A program made the position numbers and the translations under genes. The notes below the pieces were generated by a model, which worked only from the letters and a program-made list of their open reading frames with translations, made no database searches and was not told the DNA's origin. Shown here one piece after another: positions 43,331-53,914 of a DNA stretch of 64,000 nucleotides (position 1 is the first letter of the stretch; each line of letters opens with the position of its first letter). The stretch is taken from positions 620,001-684,000 of the forward strand of contig NZ_CP020867.1 of the NCBI RefSeq assembly GCF_002104335.1. The letters are read 5' to 3'. Source of the DNA: Campylobacter cuniculorum DSM 23162 = LMG 24588. Its GTDB lineage: Bacteria > Campylobacterota > Campylobacteria > Campylobacterales > Campylobacteraceae.

Positions 43331-43828
43331 ATGGAAGAAAAAGAAATAGTCCTGCTAGAAGATACACTCATCACTTCTAAAACAGACTTAAAAGGCGATA
43401 TAATCTATGCAAATGAAGATTTCTTAAAATATGCAGGTTATAAAATGAACGAAATTTTATACAAACCACATAATATTGTGCGTCATAAAGATATGCCAAA
43501 AACCGTTTTTAAATGTTTATGGGATACCATCACGCAAAGTAAAGAAATTTTTGCTTTTGTTAAAAATAAAGCAAAAAATGGGAATTTTTATTGGGTTTTT
43601 GCAAATGTAACGCCTTCATTTGACGCAAATGGACGCATTATAAATTATTATTCTGTGCGTCGTTATCCTAATCGCAAAGCTCTTCCTATCATAGAAAATG
43701 TTTATAAAACCTTACTTGAAAAGGAAAAAGAAGGTGGAATGAAACTTGGTGTTGAAACCTTAATGCAAATTGTTTCTTCATATAATATGGGCTATAATCA
43801 GCTGATTTTAAGTCTTCAACAAAGCTAA
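43331..43828 (+). CDS. cetB: PAS-domain energy taxis protein CetB
   Basis: 165 residues, one PAS domain of the Aer type: TDLKGDIIYANEDFLKYAGY, then HNIVRHKDMPKTVFKCLWDTI and GNFYWVFANVTP. It binds FAD and signals redox state to the membrane partner CetA. Length equals C. jejuni CetB. No membrane span. cetA starts 21 bases downstream, forming the bipartite Aer-like receptor. Confidence 0.85.
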   Translation: MEEKEIVLLEDTLITSKTDLKGDIIYANEDFLKYAGYKMNEILYKPHNIVRHKDMPKTVFKCLWDTITQSKEIFAFVKNKAKNGNFYWVFANVTPSFDANGRIINYYSVRRYPNRKALPIIENVYKTLLEKEKEGGMKLGVETLMQIVSSYNMGYNQLILSLQQS

Positions 43829-43849
43829 TTTTAAGATAGGAAAACAAAA

Positions 43850-45226
43850 ATGAAAAATATTTTTATTTTAGCAATAATACTTAGTTTGATGGGAATTTTA
43901 GGTGTAGTTTTTATCCATTCTTTGGTTGCTATTTTTTGTTTTGTTTTGATTGTTATTGCTCTTTTTTATGCTTTTATACTTTTAAAAGATGAGCAAATTA
44001 TGACGGATAAGCTTTTAGCACTTTCTAAGGAATTAAGAGAAGGAAATTTTGATGGTAGAATCATTTTTACTCAAACAAGAAGTGCTAAACTTGCCGAAAT
44101 TTCAAACAATCTTAACAACACCATAGACGGGCTTGAAGCCTATTTGAGGGAGATTAATACTTCTATTTCTTCATCTCAAAAGGGAGAATTTTATAGAAAA
44201 GCTTTGCCACAGGGTTTAAAAGGGATTTTTTCTCATAATATTGAATTTACTAATAAAGCTTTAACAAATATAGAAAATACAGCAAAATCAAGCTTTAAAA
44301 ATGCTCTTTCAAGAACCTTGATGGATTTGAGCTTAGGCAATCAAAACAAAGATATGTCAAGCATTTCTCAATCCCTTAACAATGATATTATCATAATGAA
44401 AAATGTCTATAATGTCGTTGATACCATTTCTCAAACTGCTATGGCAAATAGCTCTGAAGTTAATTCTTTGCAAAATGCTACAGCGAGTTTAATGGAAATT
44501 TCAAATTTAAATCAAGGCATCATCCAAACTTTTGCCAATAATTCCCAAAATATCAGCTCCGTTGTTGAGGTTATTCGTGATATTGCAGACCAAACGAATT
44601 TACTCGCTCTCAATGCTGCCATTGAAGCAGCTCGTGCAGGAGAACATGGACGCGGTTTTGCTGTGGTGGCTGATGAGGTGAGAAAACTCGCTGAAAGAAC
44701 ACAAAAATCAACGAGTGAAATTTCTATTGCCATACAAACAATGCAACAAGATTTTGACAATATTCAAACAAATAGCGAACAAATGTTTAGTATCGTTAGC
44801 GAATCCGAAGCAAGAATCAATAATTTTTCAGAAGCATTTAAACTCCTAAAGGATAGCAGTCTTACTTTAGGAACTGACTTTACAAGCTTTGCTAAAAAGC
44901 TTATTATATCTATGATGAAAATTGATCATATTCTTTATAAATCAAATATTTATCTTAATCTTAACGGAGCAAAAGAATTTAATCTTGATAGTGCCGATGT
45001 CATTTCAAATCTTTGCAATGATGAAGATTCAAAAAAGGTCATTGAAGCAATGATTGATAAAAATGACTTTGAACTTGGAAAAGAAGCGATAAAAGATAAT
45101 GCAAGAAGGGCTATTGAACAATCAAAAGTTGCGTATATCGATAAAAAAACTTATGATAATATTATAAGCGACATTCAAGCACTTGAAGCAAAGAGTGCTG
45201 AAATTTTAGCTCAATTGAAAGATTAA
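43850..45226 (+). CDS. cetA: Methyl-accepting energy taxis transducer CetA
   Basis: 458 residues. Two adjacent membrane spans at residues 3-48 with almost no periplasmic loop, a HAMP-like region to about 105, then the MCP signalling domain. The hairpin tip is [20 protein letters not shown] followed by [21 protein letters not shown]. Lacks a ligand-binding domain because CetB supplies the sensor. C-terminal part with KAYIDKK-type helices is variable. Operon with cetB; mnmG starts two bases after the stop. Confidence 0.88.
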   Translation: MKNIFILAIILSLMGILGVVFIHSLVAIFCFVLIVIALFYAFILLKDEQIMTDKLLALSKELREGNFDGRIIFTQTRSAKLAEISNNLNNTIDGLEAYLREINTSISSSQKGEFYRKALPQGLKGIFSHNIEFTNKALTNIENTAKSSFKNALSRTLMDLSLGNQNKDMSSISQSLNNDIIIMKNVYNVVDTISQTAMANSSEVNSLQNATASLMEISNLNQGIIQTFANNSQNISSVVEVIRDIADQTNLLALNAAIEAARAGEHGRGFAVVADEVRKLAERTQKSTSEISIAIQTMQQDFDNIQTNSEQMFSIVSESEARINNFSEAFKLLKDSSLTLGTDFTSFAKKLIISMMKIDHILYKSNIYLNLNGAKEFNLDSADVISNLCNDEDSKKVIEAMIDKNDFELGKEAIKDNARRAIEQSKVAYIDKKTYDNIISDIQALEAKSAEILAQLKD

Positions 45227-45227
45227 A

Positions 45228-47087
45228 ATGTTTGATATTATCGTCATCGGTGGCGGACACGCAGGCATTGAAGCAAGCAGTGCAAGTGCTAGAATGGGTA
45301 AAAAAACCTTACTTTTAACAACGCTTATTGAGCAAATAGGTGCTCCAAGCTGCAATCCAGCAATAGGCGGACTTGCTAAGGGGCATTTGGTTAAAGAACT
45401 TGATGCTATGGGCGGTTTAATGGGAGAAATCACCGATGAGGCGGGAATTCAGTTTAGAATTCTTAATGAAAGCAAGGGTGTAGCAGTGCGTGGAAGTCGG
45501 GTACAAATTGATATGGATTTATATAGAATTTGTGCAAGAAATAAGCTTTTGCGTTTAGAAAATTTAGAACTTTCTCAAGAACAAGTTTGTGGCTTAATCA
45601 TTCAAAACAATGAAGTAAAAGGTGTTAGAACAAATTTAAATCATAATTATTTGGCAAAAAAAGTCATTTTAACCACAGGAACTTTTTTAAATGGATTGAT
45701 ACATATTGGTGAAAATCAGCTCGGAGCTGGAAGAGTTGGAGAATTTGGCTCAAATCAGCTCGGAGATGATTTGAGAAAAATAGGTTTTAAAATAGGCAGA
45801 TTAAAAACAGGAACTTGCCCCCGGGTTAATGCTAAAAGCATTGATTTTAGTGTTTTAGAATTACAATATGGAGATGAGAAGCCTAAGGCTTTTAGTTTTA
45901 GGACAAAAAATTTCAATCCCACTCAACTTCCTTGTTATATCGCAAGAACGAATTTAAAAACTCATGAAATTATAAAAAACAATTTTTATCGTGCCCCACT
46001 TTTTACCGGACAAATTGAAGGAGTTGGACCAAGATATTGTCCTTCAATCGAAGATAAAATCAATCGCTTTAGCGACAAAGAAAGCCATCATCTTTTCATA
46101 GAACCTCAAACCAAAGATGCCACAGAATACTATATCAATGGTTTTTCAACCTCTTTGCCCTATGAGGTGCAAATCGCAATGTTAAGAAGCATTAAGGGTT
46201 TTGAAAATGCTAAAATCACGCGTTTTGGCTATGCGATTGAGTATGATTATATCGAACCTACTGAACTTAAACACAGCTTAGAAACTAAGAAAATCAAAGG
46301 GCTTTATTGTGCTGGACAGATTAATGGAACAACCGGTTATGAAGAGGCTGCAGCACAGGGCTTTATGGCGGGAATTAATGCTGTTTTGGCTTTAGAAAAT
46401 AAAGAAGCTTTTGTTTTAAGACGCGATGAAGCTTATATTGGTGTTTTGATTGATGATTTGGTCACTAAAGGCACAAAAGAACCCTATAGAATGTTTACTT
46501 CAAGGGCGGAATTTAGATTGCTTTTAAGAGAAGAAAATGCGATTATTAGGCTTGGAAAATATGGTTTTGAATTTGGACTTTTAGAGAAAAAAGATTTTGA
46601 GTGGATTGAAAATATTTCTTTAAATTTAAAAAAAGGTTTGGATTTTTTACTCTCTAAAGAATTCACTCCAAATGCTCAAAATAATGCCTTTTTAGAAAGT
46701 TTGGGCGAAGAAAAAATTACATCAATCGTCTCTTTACAAAAAATTGTCGCAAGAGCGAGTTTTAATACAGAAAAACTTAAAAAACTTGATTCTATGTTTG
46801 AAAATATGGATTCTTATTCTTTAAATGAAATTTTAAATGAAGCGAAATATTATCATTATATTTGTATGCAAAAAGCAGGAGTTGAAAAAATGAAGAGTCT
46901 TAATGAACTTAAGATTCCTGAAAATTTTAATTTTAAAGAATTAAGCGGTTTGAGCAATGAAGTTGTAGAAAAATTAGAATCATTTAAACCTCCTACAATC
47001 TTTGCTGCAAGTATGATTAGCGGAATCACTCCAGCCGCTTTAGATATTTTACAAATTCATATTAAAATGCAAAAGAAAAAACATTAA
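45228..47087 (+). CDS. mnmG: tRNA uridine 5-carboxymethylaminomethyl modification enzyme MnmG
   Basis: 619 residues. With MnmE it modifies U34 of several tRNAs. FAD-binding [10 protein letters not shown] near the N-terminus, [17 protein letters not shown] (the GidA signature) and [16 protein letters not shown] near residue 365. C-terminal helical domain for MnmE/tRNA contact ends QIHIKMQKK. Its ATG is two bases behind cetA; its stop overlaps the next gene's ATG by one base. Confidence 0.95.
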   Translation: MFDIIVIGGGHAGIEASSASARMGKKTLLLTTLIEQIGAPSCNPAIGGLAKGHLVKELDAMGGLMGEITDEAGIQFRILNESKGVAVRGSRVQIDMDLYRICARNKLLRLENLELSQEQVCGLIIQNNEVKGVRTNLNHNYLAKKVILTTGTFLNGLIHIGENQLGAGRVGEFGSNQLGDDLRKIGFKIGRLKTGTCPRVNAKSIDFSVLELQYGDEKPKAFSFRTKNFNPTQLPCYIARTNLKTHEIIKNNFYRAPLFTGQIEGVGPRYCPSIEDKINRFSDKESHHLFIEPQTKDATEYYINGFSTSLPYEVQIAMLRSIKGFENAKITRFGYAIEYDYIEPTELKHSLETKKIKGLYCAGQINGTTGYEEAAAQGFMAGINAVLALENKEAFVLRRDEAYIGVLIDDLVTKGTKEPYRMFTSRAEFRLLLREENAIIRLGKYGFEFGLLEKKDFEWIENISLNLKKGLDFLLSKEFTPNAQNNAFLESLGEEKITSIVSLQKIVARASFNTEKLKKLDSMFENMDSYSLNEILNEAKYYHYICMQKAGVEKMKSLNELKIPENFNFKELSGLSNEVVEKLESFKPPTIFAASMISGITPAALDILQIHIKMQKKKH

Positions 47088-48364
47088 TGTCAGCCTTAGT
47101 GCTTTGCTTAGCGACGCTTATTTTACTTTTTTGGCGTCCTTTTAATCTCGCTCTTTGGGTGTATTCAAGTTTGGCAGCTTTTCTGGCTTTTATTTTAAAA
47201 CTCGTGGATTTTGAAGATGCCAAGTTTATTTTTGATTTGATTTGGGATAGCTCTTTAACCCTTATCGGACTTATTTTGCTTTCTTTTAGTTTGGAGGCTT
47301 TAGGTTTTTTTGATTTTCTTGCCTATGGAATTTTAAAATTTTCACGAAAAAATAAGCAAGAAATTGACACTTATAAATTAATGTTTTTTATGTTGATTTT
47401 TGTTTTTTTTCTGGCAACTTTTTTTGCAAATGACGGAGCAATCTTAGTCATAACACCCATCATAATAACCCTTTTTTCCACGCTTAAAGATAAAAATTCT
47501 CAATCCATTTTGATTGCTTTTTTGCTTGCTCTTTCTTTTTTATGTGATGCAGGTTCAAATTTATTTGTGATTTCAAATTTGACAAATATCATCACAGCAA
47601 ATTATTTCAAACTCGATTTTTTAAGCTTTGCATACACAATGTTAAAGCCAAGTTTATTTGTTTTTATTTCTACTCTTATCATGGTTTTTGTCATTTTTAG
47701 ACGCATTTTGCCAAAAAAACTTGAATTTAATTTTATCCAAAAAAACGAAGGTTCTAAAGCCCTTTTTATTTTTTGTTTGATTTTTTTGATGTTTTTTACG
47801 CTTGGATTTTTCATAACTCAAAATTATGGTTTGAGTAAGGGTGTTTTTATTTTAGGTGTAGCATTGATATTTTGGCTTATTGTTAGTGTTTTAAAACCAA
47901 AACAAGGTTTAAAAATTTTTAAGAATTCTCCTTGGGGCGTATTGATTTTTAGTTTTGGACTTTATTTAGTTGTTTTTTCACTCTATAAAGTTGGTGCAGG
48001 AGAAATTTTGATAAAAATTTATACTTTTTTAATGCAGGATAAAGATTTTGGAATTTTTGGCACAGGCTTAGTTTCAGCTCTTGGCTCATCACTTTTTAAT
48101 AATCTTCCTATGGTTTTAGTTGGAGATTTAGCCTTAAAAGAATATTTTGATGCAAATTCTTTTGAAAAATTGATGATTTATGCCCATCTTTTAGGTGTAA
48201 ATATAGGAGCTAAACTCACGCCCATTGGTTCTTTAGCAACCTTACTTTGGCTTGGAATTTTAGTGCGTAAAGGAATCAAAATTTCTTTTTGGCAATACAC
48301 AAAATTTGGGTTTTCAATGACATTTATCGTGCTTATGAGTGCTCTTTTTGGGCTTTTTTTATAA
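47087..48364 (+). CDS. ArsB/NhaD-type ion transporter
   Basis: 425 residues with about 11 membrane spans, ion transporter superfamily. Landmarks are FANDGAILVITPIIITLF and a C-terminal repeat GSSLFNNLPMVLVGDLAL plus GVNIGAKLTPIGSLATLLW, as in ArsB-like permeases. In C. jejuni the gene at this position is called arsB; no arsR or arsC is adjacent here, so an arsenite role is uncertain and a carboxylate or sodium role is possible. Coupled to mnmG (stop/start overlap). Confidence 0.75.
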   Translation: MSALVLCLATLILLFWRPFNLALWVYSSLAAFLAFILKLVDFEDAKFIFDLIWDSSLTLIGLILLSFSLEALGFFDFLAYGILKFSRKNKQEIDTYKLMFFMLIFVFFLATFFANDGAILVITPIIITLFSTLKDKNSQSILIAFLLALSFLCDAGSNLFVISNLTNIITANYFKLDFLSFAYTMLKPSLFVFISTLIMVFVIFRRILPKKLEFNFIQKNEGSKALFIFCLIFLMFFTLGFFITQNYGLSKGVFILGVALIFWLIVSVLKPKQGLKIFKNSPWGVLIFSFGLYLVVFSLYKVGAGEILIKIYTFLMQDKDFGIFGTGLVSALGSSLFNNLPMVLVGDLALKEYFDANSFEKLMIYAHLLGVNIGAKLTPIGSLATLLWLGILVRKGIKISFWQYTKFGFSMTFIVLMSALFGLFL

Positions 48365-48468
48365 ATGAATTAATAATTTGTAAATTTTTGATTTTTAAAG
48401 AATAATTTTATTTATCTTAGATAAAATATATTTTTGCAAAATCAAAATTTTAATGAAAGGAATAGGAT

Positions 48469-48972
48469 ATGGCTATTTCTGAAAATAGACGAAGTTTTAT
48501 GGGCTTTGCATTTGGAGCGGTAGCTGCTGTGGGAGGAGCTTTCTCACTTGTTGCCTTTAAAAAGACTTGGGACCCACTTCCAAGTGTTAAAGCAGCGGGT
48601 TTTACTACAGTGGATTTAAGTGGAATGCAAACCGGAGAGCTTAGAACAATAGAATGGCGTAAAAAGCCGATTTTTATCCTTAAAAAAGATGAAAGTATGC
48701 CTAAAGATGAAAAACGTGATGTTATAGTGGATAATGTCGCATATACGCTTGTAATAGGACTTTGCACTCATTTAGGTTGTATTCCTGCTTATATTCAAAG
48801 TGAACAGATGTTTAAATGTGCCTGTCATGGAGGAGAATTTAATATTAATGGAGTCAATGTTTTTGGACCACCTCCTAGACCTCTTGAAATACCTCCTTTC
48901 AAAATCGATGGAACCAAACTCGTTTTAGGCGAAGAGGGACCTGAATATCTCAAAATAAAGACGGAGGCTTAA
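48469..48972 (+). CDS. petA: Cytochrome bc1 complex Rieske iron-sulfur subunit
   Basis: 167 residues. A twin-arginine type N-terminus (NRRSFMGFAFGAVAAVGGAF) gives the membrane anchor. The [2Fe-2S] ligands are in CTHLGC and CACHGGEFN. It takes electrons from quinol and passes them to PetC. First gene of petABC; the ribosome site is GAAAGGAATAGG. petB begins two bases downstream. Confidence 0.95.
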   Translation: MAISENRRSFMGFAFGAVAAVGGAFSLVAFKKTWDPLPSVKAAGFTTVDLSGMQTGELRTIEWRKKPIFILKKDESMPKDEKRDVIVDNVAYTLVIGLCTHLGCIPAYIQSEQMFKCACHGGEFNINGVNVFGPPPRPLEIPPFKIDGTKLVLGEEGPEYLKIKTEA

Positions 48973-48973
48973 A

Positions 48974-50224
48974 ATGGCACAGATTAGAGAGGCTAATGGT
49001 ATTGTAGATTGGCTTGATCAAAGACTTGCAGTGCGTAAATTGCTCGATGTTTTGATGAATAAATATTGGATACCAAAACAAATTAATTTTTTATGGGCTA
49101 TGGGTGTTATTTTAACCACTCTTTTTACGATTTTATTTTTAACAGGGCTTTTGCTTGTAATGTATTATAAACCAGATACCGCCCTTGCTTTTGATAGCGT
49201 GAATAAAACGATTATGCAAGAGGTTGAGTATGGTTGGCTTTGGCGTCATATGCACGGCGTTGCAGCTTCAGTTGTATTTTTAATCATTTATATCCATATG
49301 CTTACGGGAATTTATTATGGCTCTTATAAAAAGGGACGTGAGATGATTTGGGTCAGCGGTATGCTTTTATTTGTTGTTTTTTCAGCCGAGGCTTTTAGCG
49401 GTTATATGCTTCCTTGGGGACAAATGAGTTATTGGGCGGCACAAGTGATTACAAATCTTTTTGGAGGAATTCCTTTTATTGGACCTGAACTTGTGATTTG
49501 GATTCGTGGAGATTATGCGGTTTCAGACCCTACTTTGACAAGATTTTTTATGTTGCATGTGTGTTTATTGCCTGTTGTCATTATGGCAATCATCGCTTTT
49601 CATTTCTATTCTTTAAGAATTCCACATGTTAATAACGAAATTGCTGAAGAGCTTAATTTTGATTTAGAAGCAGAAAAATACATACTAGGGGATACAAAAG
49701 GTTCGAAAGTCATTCCTTTTTGGCCTGCATTTTTATCCAAAGATTTTGTCTATATTTCTTTATTTATGATTTTCTTTTTCTATCTTGTGAGTTTTAAATT
49801 TGATTTTGCAATGGATCCTATTAATTTTGACCCGGCTAATGCACTTAAAACTCCAGCACACATTTATCCTGAATGGTATTTTCTATGGTCGTATGAGGTT
49901 CTAAGAGGATTTTTCTTCGATATTGGGAGCATTAAGGCTTTTGATATAGGTTTAGCAGCTTTTGGTATCGCACAAGTGATATTTTTCTTACTTCCTTGGC
50001 TTGATAGAAGCGATGTTGTGCGACCAGCTCACGATAGACCTTTATTTTTCATTTGGTTTTGGGTTTTATTGATTGATTTGATTGTTTTAACCATTTATGG
50101 AAAGCTTCCTCCGACAGGCGTCAATGCTTGGGTAGGATTTTATGCTTCACTTGTATTTTTGTTGCTATTTATTGTGATTTTGCCATGGATTACTATTTTA
50201 GAAAGAAAAGGAGCTAAACAATGA
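48974..50224 (+). CDS. petB: Cytochrome b subunit of the bc1 complex
   Basis: 416 residues. Eight or nine spans; the four haem-ligating histidines are in WRHMHGVAASVVF, IYIHMLTGIYYG, FMLHVCLLPV and IIAFHFYSLRIPH. The quinol site PEWYFLW is present. Full-length, not split into b6 and subunit IV. PetC's ATG overlaps its stop by 4 bases. Confidence 0.96.
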   Translation: MAQIREANGIVDWLDQRLAVRKLLDVLMNKYWIPKQINFLWAMGVILTTLFTILFLTGLLLVMYYKPDTALAFDSVNKTIMQEVEYGWLWRHMHGVAASVVFLIIYIHMLTGIYYGSYKKGREMIWVSGMLLFVVFSAEAFSGYMLPWGQMSYWAAQVITNLFGGIPFIGPELVIWIRGDYAVSDPTLTRFFMLHVCLLPVVIMAIIAFHFYSLRIPHVNNEIAEELNFDLEAEKYILGDTKGSKVIPFWPAFLSKDFVYISLFMIFFFYLVSFKFDFAMDPINFDPANALKTPAHIYPEWYFLWSYEVLRGFFFDIGSIKAFDIGLAAFGIAQVIFFLLPWLDRSDVVRPAHDRPLFFIWFWVLLIDLIVLTIYGKLPPTGVNAWVGFYASLVFLLLFIVILPWITILERKGAKQ

Positions 50225-51345
50225 GAGAGCTAAAAATATTTTTAGTTGTAGTTGTATTTACTGCTCTTGTATATTGGGGAGTTGAACCTTATGCACATTC
50301 TGTAATGAAACCTCATGTTACTCCTGCAAATTTTAATTTTGCCGAAGAAGATATAAGTTTTGCAAAAGGTATTGTTGAAGCTAAAGAATTAGCTTTGAAT
50401 GAAGCACAAAAAAACAATGATGAAAATCAAACAGCGAGTGCTCAAAAGGCTCTTGATTTGGCTAAGCAGAATTTAGCTAAGGACGAGGCACTTTGGGCAA
50501 GTGTGGAAAAAATTAATTTTGCAAAGGGCAATGCTGCAAAGGGAAAAGAATTCTTTGAAAGCAATTGTTTTGCTTGTCATGGGCTTAAAGAAGATGGCAT
50601 AGCGGCAAATATTACAGATTCTTCTTTAGGAGTCATTCCACCAGATTTAAGTTCCGCAGGAGTGATTTTCGATGAGAAATTTTTAGCAGCCTTAGTGTTA
50701 AATCCATCTTTAGCTCTAAAAGTTGAGCATAAATTTGGTGATGCTTTCATCATGCCAGCCTATAATGCAGAAACTTCAGGAGAGAGTGAAGAAGTGGTTA
50801 ATGAAAACATTGCAAATCTTATTGCTTATCTTAAAGAAATAGGGCATAAATTTGAAGCCAAGCAAAATTCAGAGATAAAAACAGAAATTGAAGCTAAATA
50901 TGCTAATTTAGAAAACAACCCAGAAAAAACTGCTTTAATTGAAAAAGATATAATTTTTGCAAAGGATAGAATTTCTTTTATCGAAGCTTGCGGACGTTGT
51001 CATGATATGAAATATGATGGCTATTTTACCCCTTCTAAAGCAGAGGATTTAAAAAATTATTTAGGTTCTATTCCGCCTGATCTTTCTATGATGATTAGAT
51101 CAAGAGGGTCGCAGTACTTGAATGATTTTATCAATAATACTCAAAAATTACTTCCGGGTACAGCAATGCCAAGAGTAGGGCTTAATGAGGATACACAAGC
51201 TAAAGTTATCTCTTATATTGAAAAAGTGGGTGATAGCAAAAAAGACGAAAGAGAAAGCTTGGGAATTTATATTATGATATTCTTTGTTATCTTAAGTATT
51301 TTTGCAATAGCTTGGAAACAATCTGTTTGGTCTAAACTTCATTAA
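50221..51345 (+). CDS. petC: Dihaem cytochrome c subunit of the bc1 complex
   Basis: 374 residues with an N-terminal span (about 5-23) and a C-terminal span (about 350-368). Two haem c sites: CFACH near residue 116 and CGRCH near residue 257, each followed by a PPDLS segment and a distal Met (FIMPAYN; GTAMPRVG). This dihaem form replaces cytochrome c1 in Epsilonproteobacteria. Residues 45-85 are a charged helix. Terminator follows. Confidence 0.95.
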   Translation: MRELKIFLVVVVFTALVYWGVEPYAHSVMKPHVTPANFNFAEEDISFAKGIVEAKELALNEAQKNNDENQTASAQKALDLAKQNLAKDEALWASVEKINFAKGNAAKGKEFFESNCFACHGLKEDGIAANITDSSLGVIPPDLSSAGVIFDEKFLAALVLNPSLALKVEHKFGDAFIMPAYNAETSGESEEVVNENIANLIAYLKEIGHKFEAKQNSEIKTEIEAKYANLENNPEKTALIEKDIIFAKDRISFIEACGRCHDMKYDGYFTPSKAEDLKNYLGSIPPDLSMMIRSRGSQYLNDFINNTQKLLPGTAMPRVGLNEDTQAKVISYIEKVGDSKKDERESLGIYIMIFFVILSIFAIAWKQSVWSKLH

Positions 51346-51361
51346 AATTTTAAAAAAATGG

Positions 51362-51396
51362 ACACTTGCTATTATGTTAAAATAGCAAGTGTTTTT
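51362..51396 (+). terminator. Terminator of petABC
   Basis: Perfect 12-bp stem ACACTTGCTATT (51362-51373) / AATAGCAAGTGT (51381-51392) followed by TTTTT. Confidence 0.92.
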
Positions 51397-51446
51397 AATG
51401 TAAATATTCATCAAATTTTTGAATGTAATAATATTTTACAAAATAG

Positions 51447-51599
51447 ACTTTCAAAATTGAGCTAGTATCAAGTAAAGAAGCGGGAATTTATCAAGCCCTT
51501 AATCAAATCAATGAAATTTATGGCTCAAAGCTAGAAATCAAAGAAATGAGTGATGTTAAAACAATACTTGATAGGGGTGAAGGCAGACTTAAATGGTAA
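51447..51599 (+). pseudogene. Fragment of an unidentified gene (3' part)
   Basis: A 50-codon in-frame stretch (ELVSSKEAGIYQALNQINEI ... DRGEGRLKW, stop) with protein-like composition. It has no start codon near its left end, which follows a stop at 51444, and no ribosome site. It lies exactly at the junction between the petABC block and the ung-aspA block. Probably the 3' remnant of a lost gene; family not recognised. Confidence 0.45.
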
Positions 51600-51605
51600 T
51601 ATAAA

Positions 51606-52307
51606 TTAAGTGTTTAAATTCCAATCAATCTCTTTTTTTCCAAGTCGTCTTAAAATTTCATTTGCCTTAGAAAAATGCTTACAACCTAAAAATCCACTCC
51701 TTGCTAAAGGACTAGGATGAGCTGCTTCTAAGATAAAATGTTTGCTTGTATCAATAAGATTTTTTTTATTTTTAGCAAAATTGCCCCAGAGCATAAAAAT
51801 CAGCCCTGTTTTTTCATTGCTTAATTTCTCAATCACAGCGTCGCTAAATTGCTGCCAACCCCATTCACTATGACTTGCAGGTTTTCCCGCTTCAACGCTT
51901 AAAATAGAATTTAAAAGCAAAACACCTTGTTTTGCCCATGCACTCAAATCCCCATTTTTTGGTAAATTTAAATTTAAATCCGCGTGTAATTCTTTATAAA
52001 TATTGACTAAAGAAGGCGGTAATTTCACCCCATAAGGCACAGAAAAACTAAGTCCCATAGCTTGATATGGTTGATGATAAGGATCTTGTCCAAGCAAGAT
52101 GATTTTAAGCGAATTTAAAGGAGTGAGATTAAAGGCATTAAAGGTTAAATTCGCAGGCGGATAGATGACTTTTTTTTGTTGAATTGCCTCAATATATTTT
52201 TTTTTAATGTCTAAAAAATAGGGTTTTTTAAATTCATCTTTTAAAAATTCTTTCCAGTCTTCATTCATTTTAATTTGTTCAGGTTTGATTGTAATTTCAC
52301 TCATCAT
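51606..52307 (-). CDS. ung: Uracil-DNA glycosylase
   Basis: 233 residues, family 1 UDG. Removes uracil from DNA. The water-activating loop GQDPYHQPYQAMGLSFSVP and the C-terminal HPSPLARSGFLG loop (HPSPLS-type) are intact; LLNSILSVEAGKPASH lies between. Two ATGs in tandem (52307, 52304) are possible starts. Divergent from aspA. The adjacent ung-aspA order is as in C. jejuni, from memory. Confidence 0.95.
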   Translation of the reverse strand: MMSEITIKPEQIKMNEDWKEFLKDEFKKPYFLDIKKKYIEAIQQKKVIYPPANLTFNAFNLTPLNSLKIILLGQDPYHQPYQAMGLSFSVPYGVKLPPSLVNIYKELHADLNLNLPKNGDLSAWAKQGVLLLNSILSVEAGKPASHSEWGWQQFSDAVIEKLSNEKTGLIFMLWGNFAKNKKNLIDTSKHFILEAAHPSPLARSGFLGCKHFSKANEILRRLGKKEIDWNLNT

Positions 52308-52435
52308 TTTTCTTTAAAAATTGTTTTAAAATTTTTATTTTAGCAAAATATGATTAAATTCAAAACTTAAGCTAAAATTGATAACAAATTATAAACAAAA
52401 ATTAAACAAAAAGAAAGAATTAGAAAATTTTGTGT

Positions 52436-52441
52436 TATAAT
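52436..52441 (+). promoter_or_regulatory. -10 box of aspA-dcuA
   Basis: TATAAT preceded by TTTTGTGT (extended -10 look), 58 bases before the aspA start codon. Confidence 0.55.
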
Positions 52442-52498
52442 AAAATCTAAAAATTTGCAATATTTAATCATTGTAAAAATTCAAAAAAAGGTTTATAA

Positions 52499-53905
52499 AT
52501 GGGAACAAGAAAAGAGCATGATTTCATCGGGGAGTTAGAAATTTCTGATGAAGTGTATTATGGGGTGCAAACTTTTAGGGCGGTTGAAAATTTTAATATT
52601 TCTCATGACAGATTGAAAAATTTTCCTCGTTTTGTGAGGGCTTTAGCAAGAGTTAAAAAAGCTGCTGCAATGGCAAATTGTGAGCTTGGGTTGTTAGATA
52701 AAGACAAAGAAGAGGCTATTGTGAAGGCTTGTGATAAAATTTTAGAGGGTGGATACTATGAGCAATTTGTCGTGGATATGATTCAAGGAGGTGCTGGAAC
52801 AAGCACAAATATGAATGCAAATGAAGTGATAGCAAATATTGCTTTAGAGCTTATGGGGCATAAAAAGGGTGAATATCAATATCTTCACCCCAATGATCAT
52901 GTTAATTTGTCTCAAAGCACTAATGACGCCTATCCGACAGCTTTAAGAATGGCTTTGCATGATTATTTGAGTGATTTGGCTAAGGCTATGGAACATCTTA
53001 AAAAGTCTTATGAAAGAAAGGCTGTGGAATTTAAAGATGTTTTAAAAATGGGAAGAACGCAGCTTCAAGACGCTGTGCCTATGACACTAGGACGTGAATT
53101 TCAAACCTTTGCAGTAATGATAGAAGAAGACATTCAAAGAGTTTTAGAAGCTAGAAAACTTGTGCTTGAAATTAATCTTGGTGGCACAGCTATAGGAACG
53201 GGCATTAATTCCCATCCGGATTATCCAAAAATCGTAGAAAAAAAATTAAGAGAAGTGACAGGGTATGACTATACTGTGGCAGAGGATTTAATTGAAGCCA
53301 CGCAAGATACAGGCGCTTATGTGCAAATTAGCGGGGTTTTAAAAAGAGTTGCGACAAAGCTCTCTAAGGTTTGTAATGATTTAAGACTTTTAAGCTCCGG
53401 ACCAAGATGCGGTTTAAATGAGATTAATCTCCCTAAAATGCAACCGGGAAGCTCAATCATGCCCGGAAAAGTCAATCCGGTCATTCCAGAAGTTGTCAAT
53501 CAAGTTTGTTTTTTTGTCATCGGAGCAGATGTAACCATTACTTTTGCTTGTGAGGCTGGACAATTACAGCTTAATGTTTTTGAACCTATTGCAGCTTATA
53601 GCTTGTTTAATTCCATTGTTATGCTTGAAAAAGCCATGCATACCTTAGCCGATAAATGTATCGATGGAATCAGTGCAAATGAAAAAATTTGTGCAGATTT
53701 TGTTTATCATTCTGTAGGCATTGTAACGGCTTTAAATCCTTATATCGGCTATGAAAATTCTGCTTCTATTGCTAAGGAAGCCATGAATACAGGCAAAAGC
53801 GTCGCAGACATTGCCCTTGCAAGAGGACTTTTGAGTAAAGAGCAAATTGATGAAATTTTAACTCCCGCAAATATGCTCAATCCTCATATGACAGCTAAAA
53901 AGTAG
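52499..53905 (+). CDS. aspA: Aspartate ammonia-lyase
   Basis: 468 residues, normal length. Splits aspartate to fumarate and ammonia, feeding fumarate respiration and growth on aspartate. Fumarase/aspartase superfamily motifs: QSTNDAYPTALRMAL, GGTAIGTGINSHPDY and the signature loop GSSIMPGKVNPVIPE with the catalytic Ser. N-terminus has EHDFIGELEISDEVYYGVQT as in AspA. dcuA starts nine bases downstream. Confidence 0.96.
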   Translation: MGTRKEHDFIGELEISDEVYYGVQTFRAVENFNISHDRLKNFPRFVRALARVKKAAAMANCELGLLDKDKEEAIVKACDKILEGGYYEQFVVDMIQGGAGTSTNMNANEVIANIALELMGHKKGEYQYLHPNDHVNLSQSTNDAYPTALRMALHDYLSDLAKAMEHLKKSYERKAVEFKDVLKMGRTQLQDAVPMTLGREFQTFAVMIEEDIQRVLEARKLVLEINLGGTAIGTGINSHPDYPKIVEKKLREVTGYDYTVAEDLIEATQDTGAYVQISGVLKRVATKLSKVCNDLRLLSSGPRCGLNEINLPKMQPGSSIMPGKVNPVIPEVVNQVCFFVIGADVTITFACEAGQLQLNVFEPIAAYSLFNSIVMLEKAMHTLADKCIDGISANEKICADFVYHSVGIVTALNPYIGYENSASIAKEAMNTGKSVADIALARGLLSKEQIDEILTPANMLNPHMTAKK

Positions 53906-53914
53906 GGATTTATT

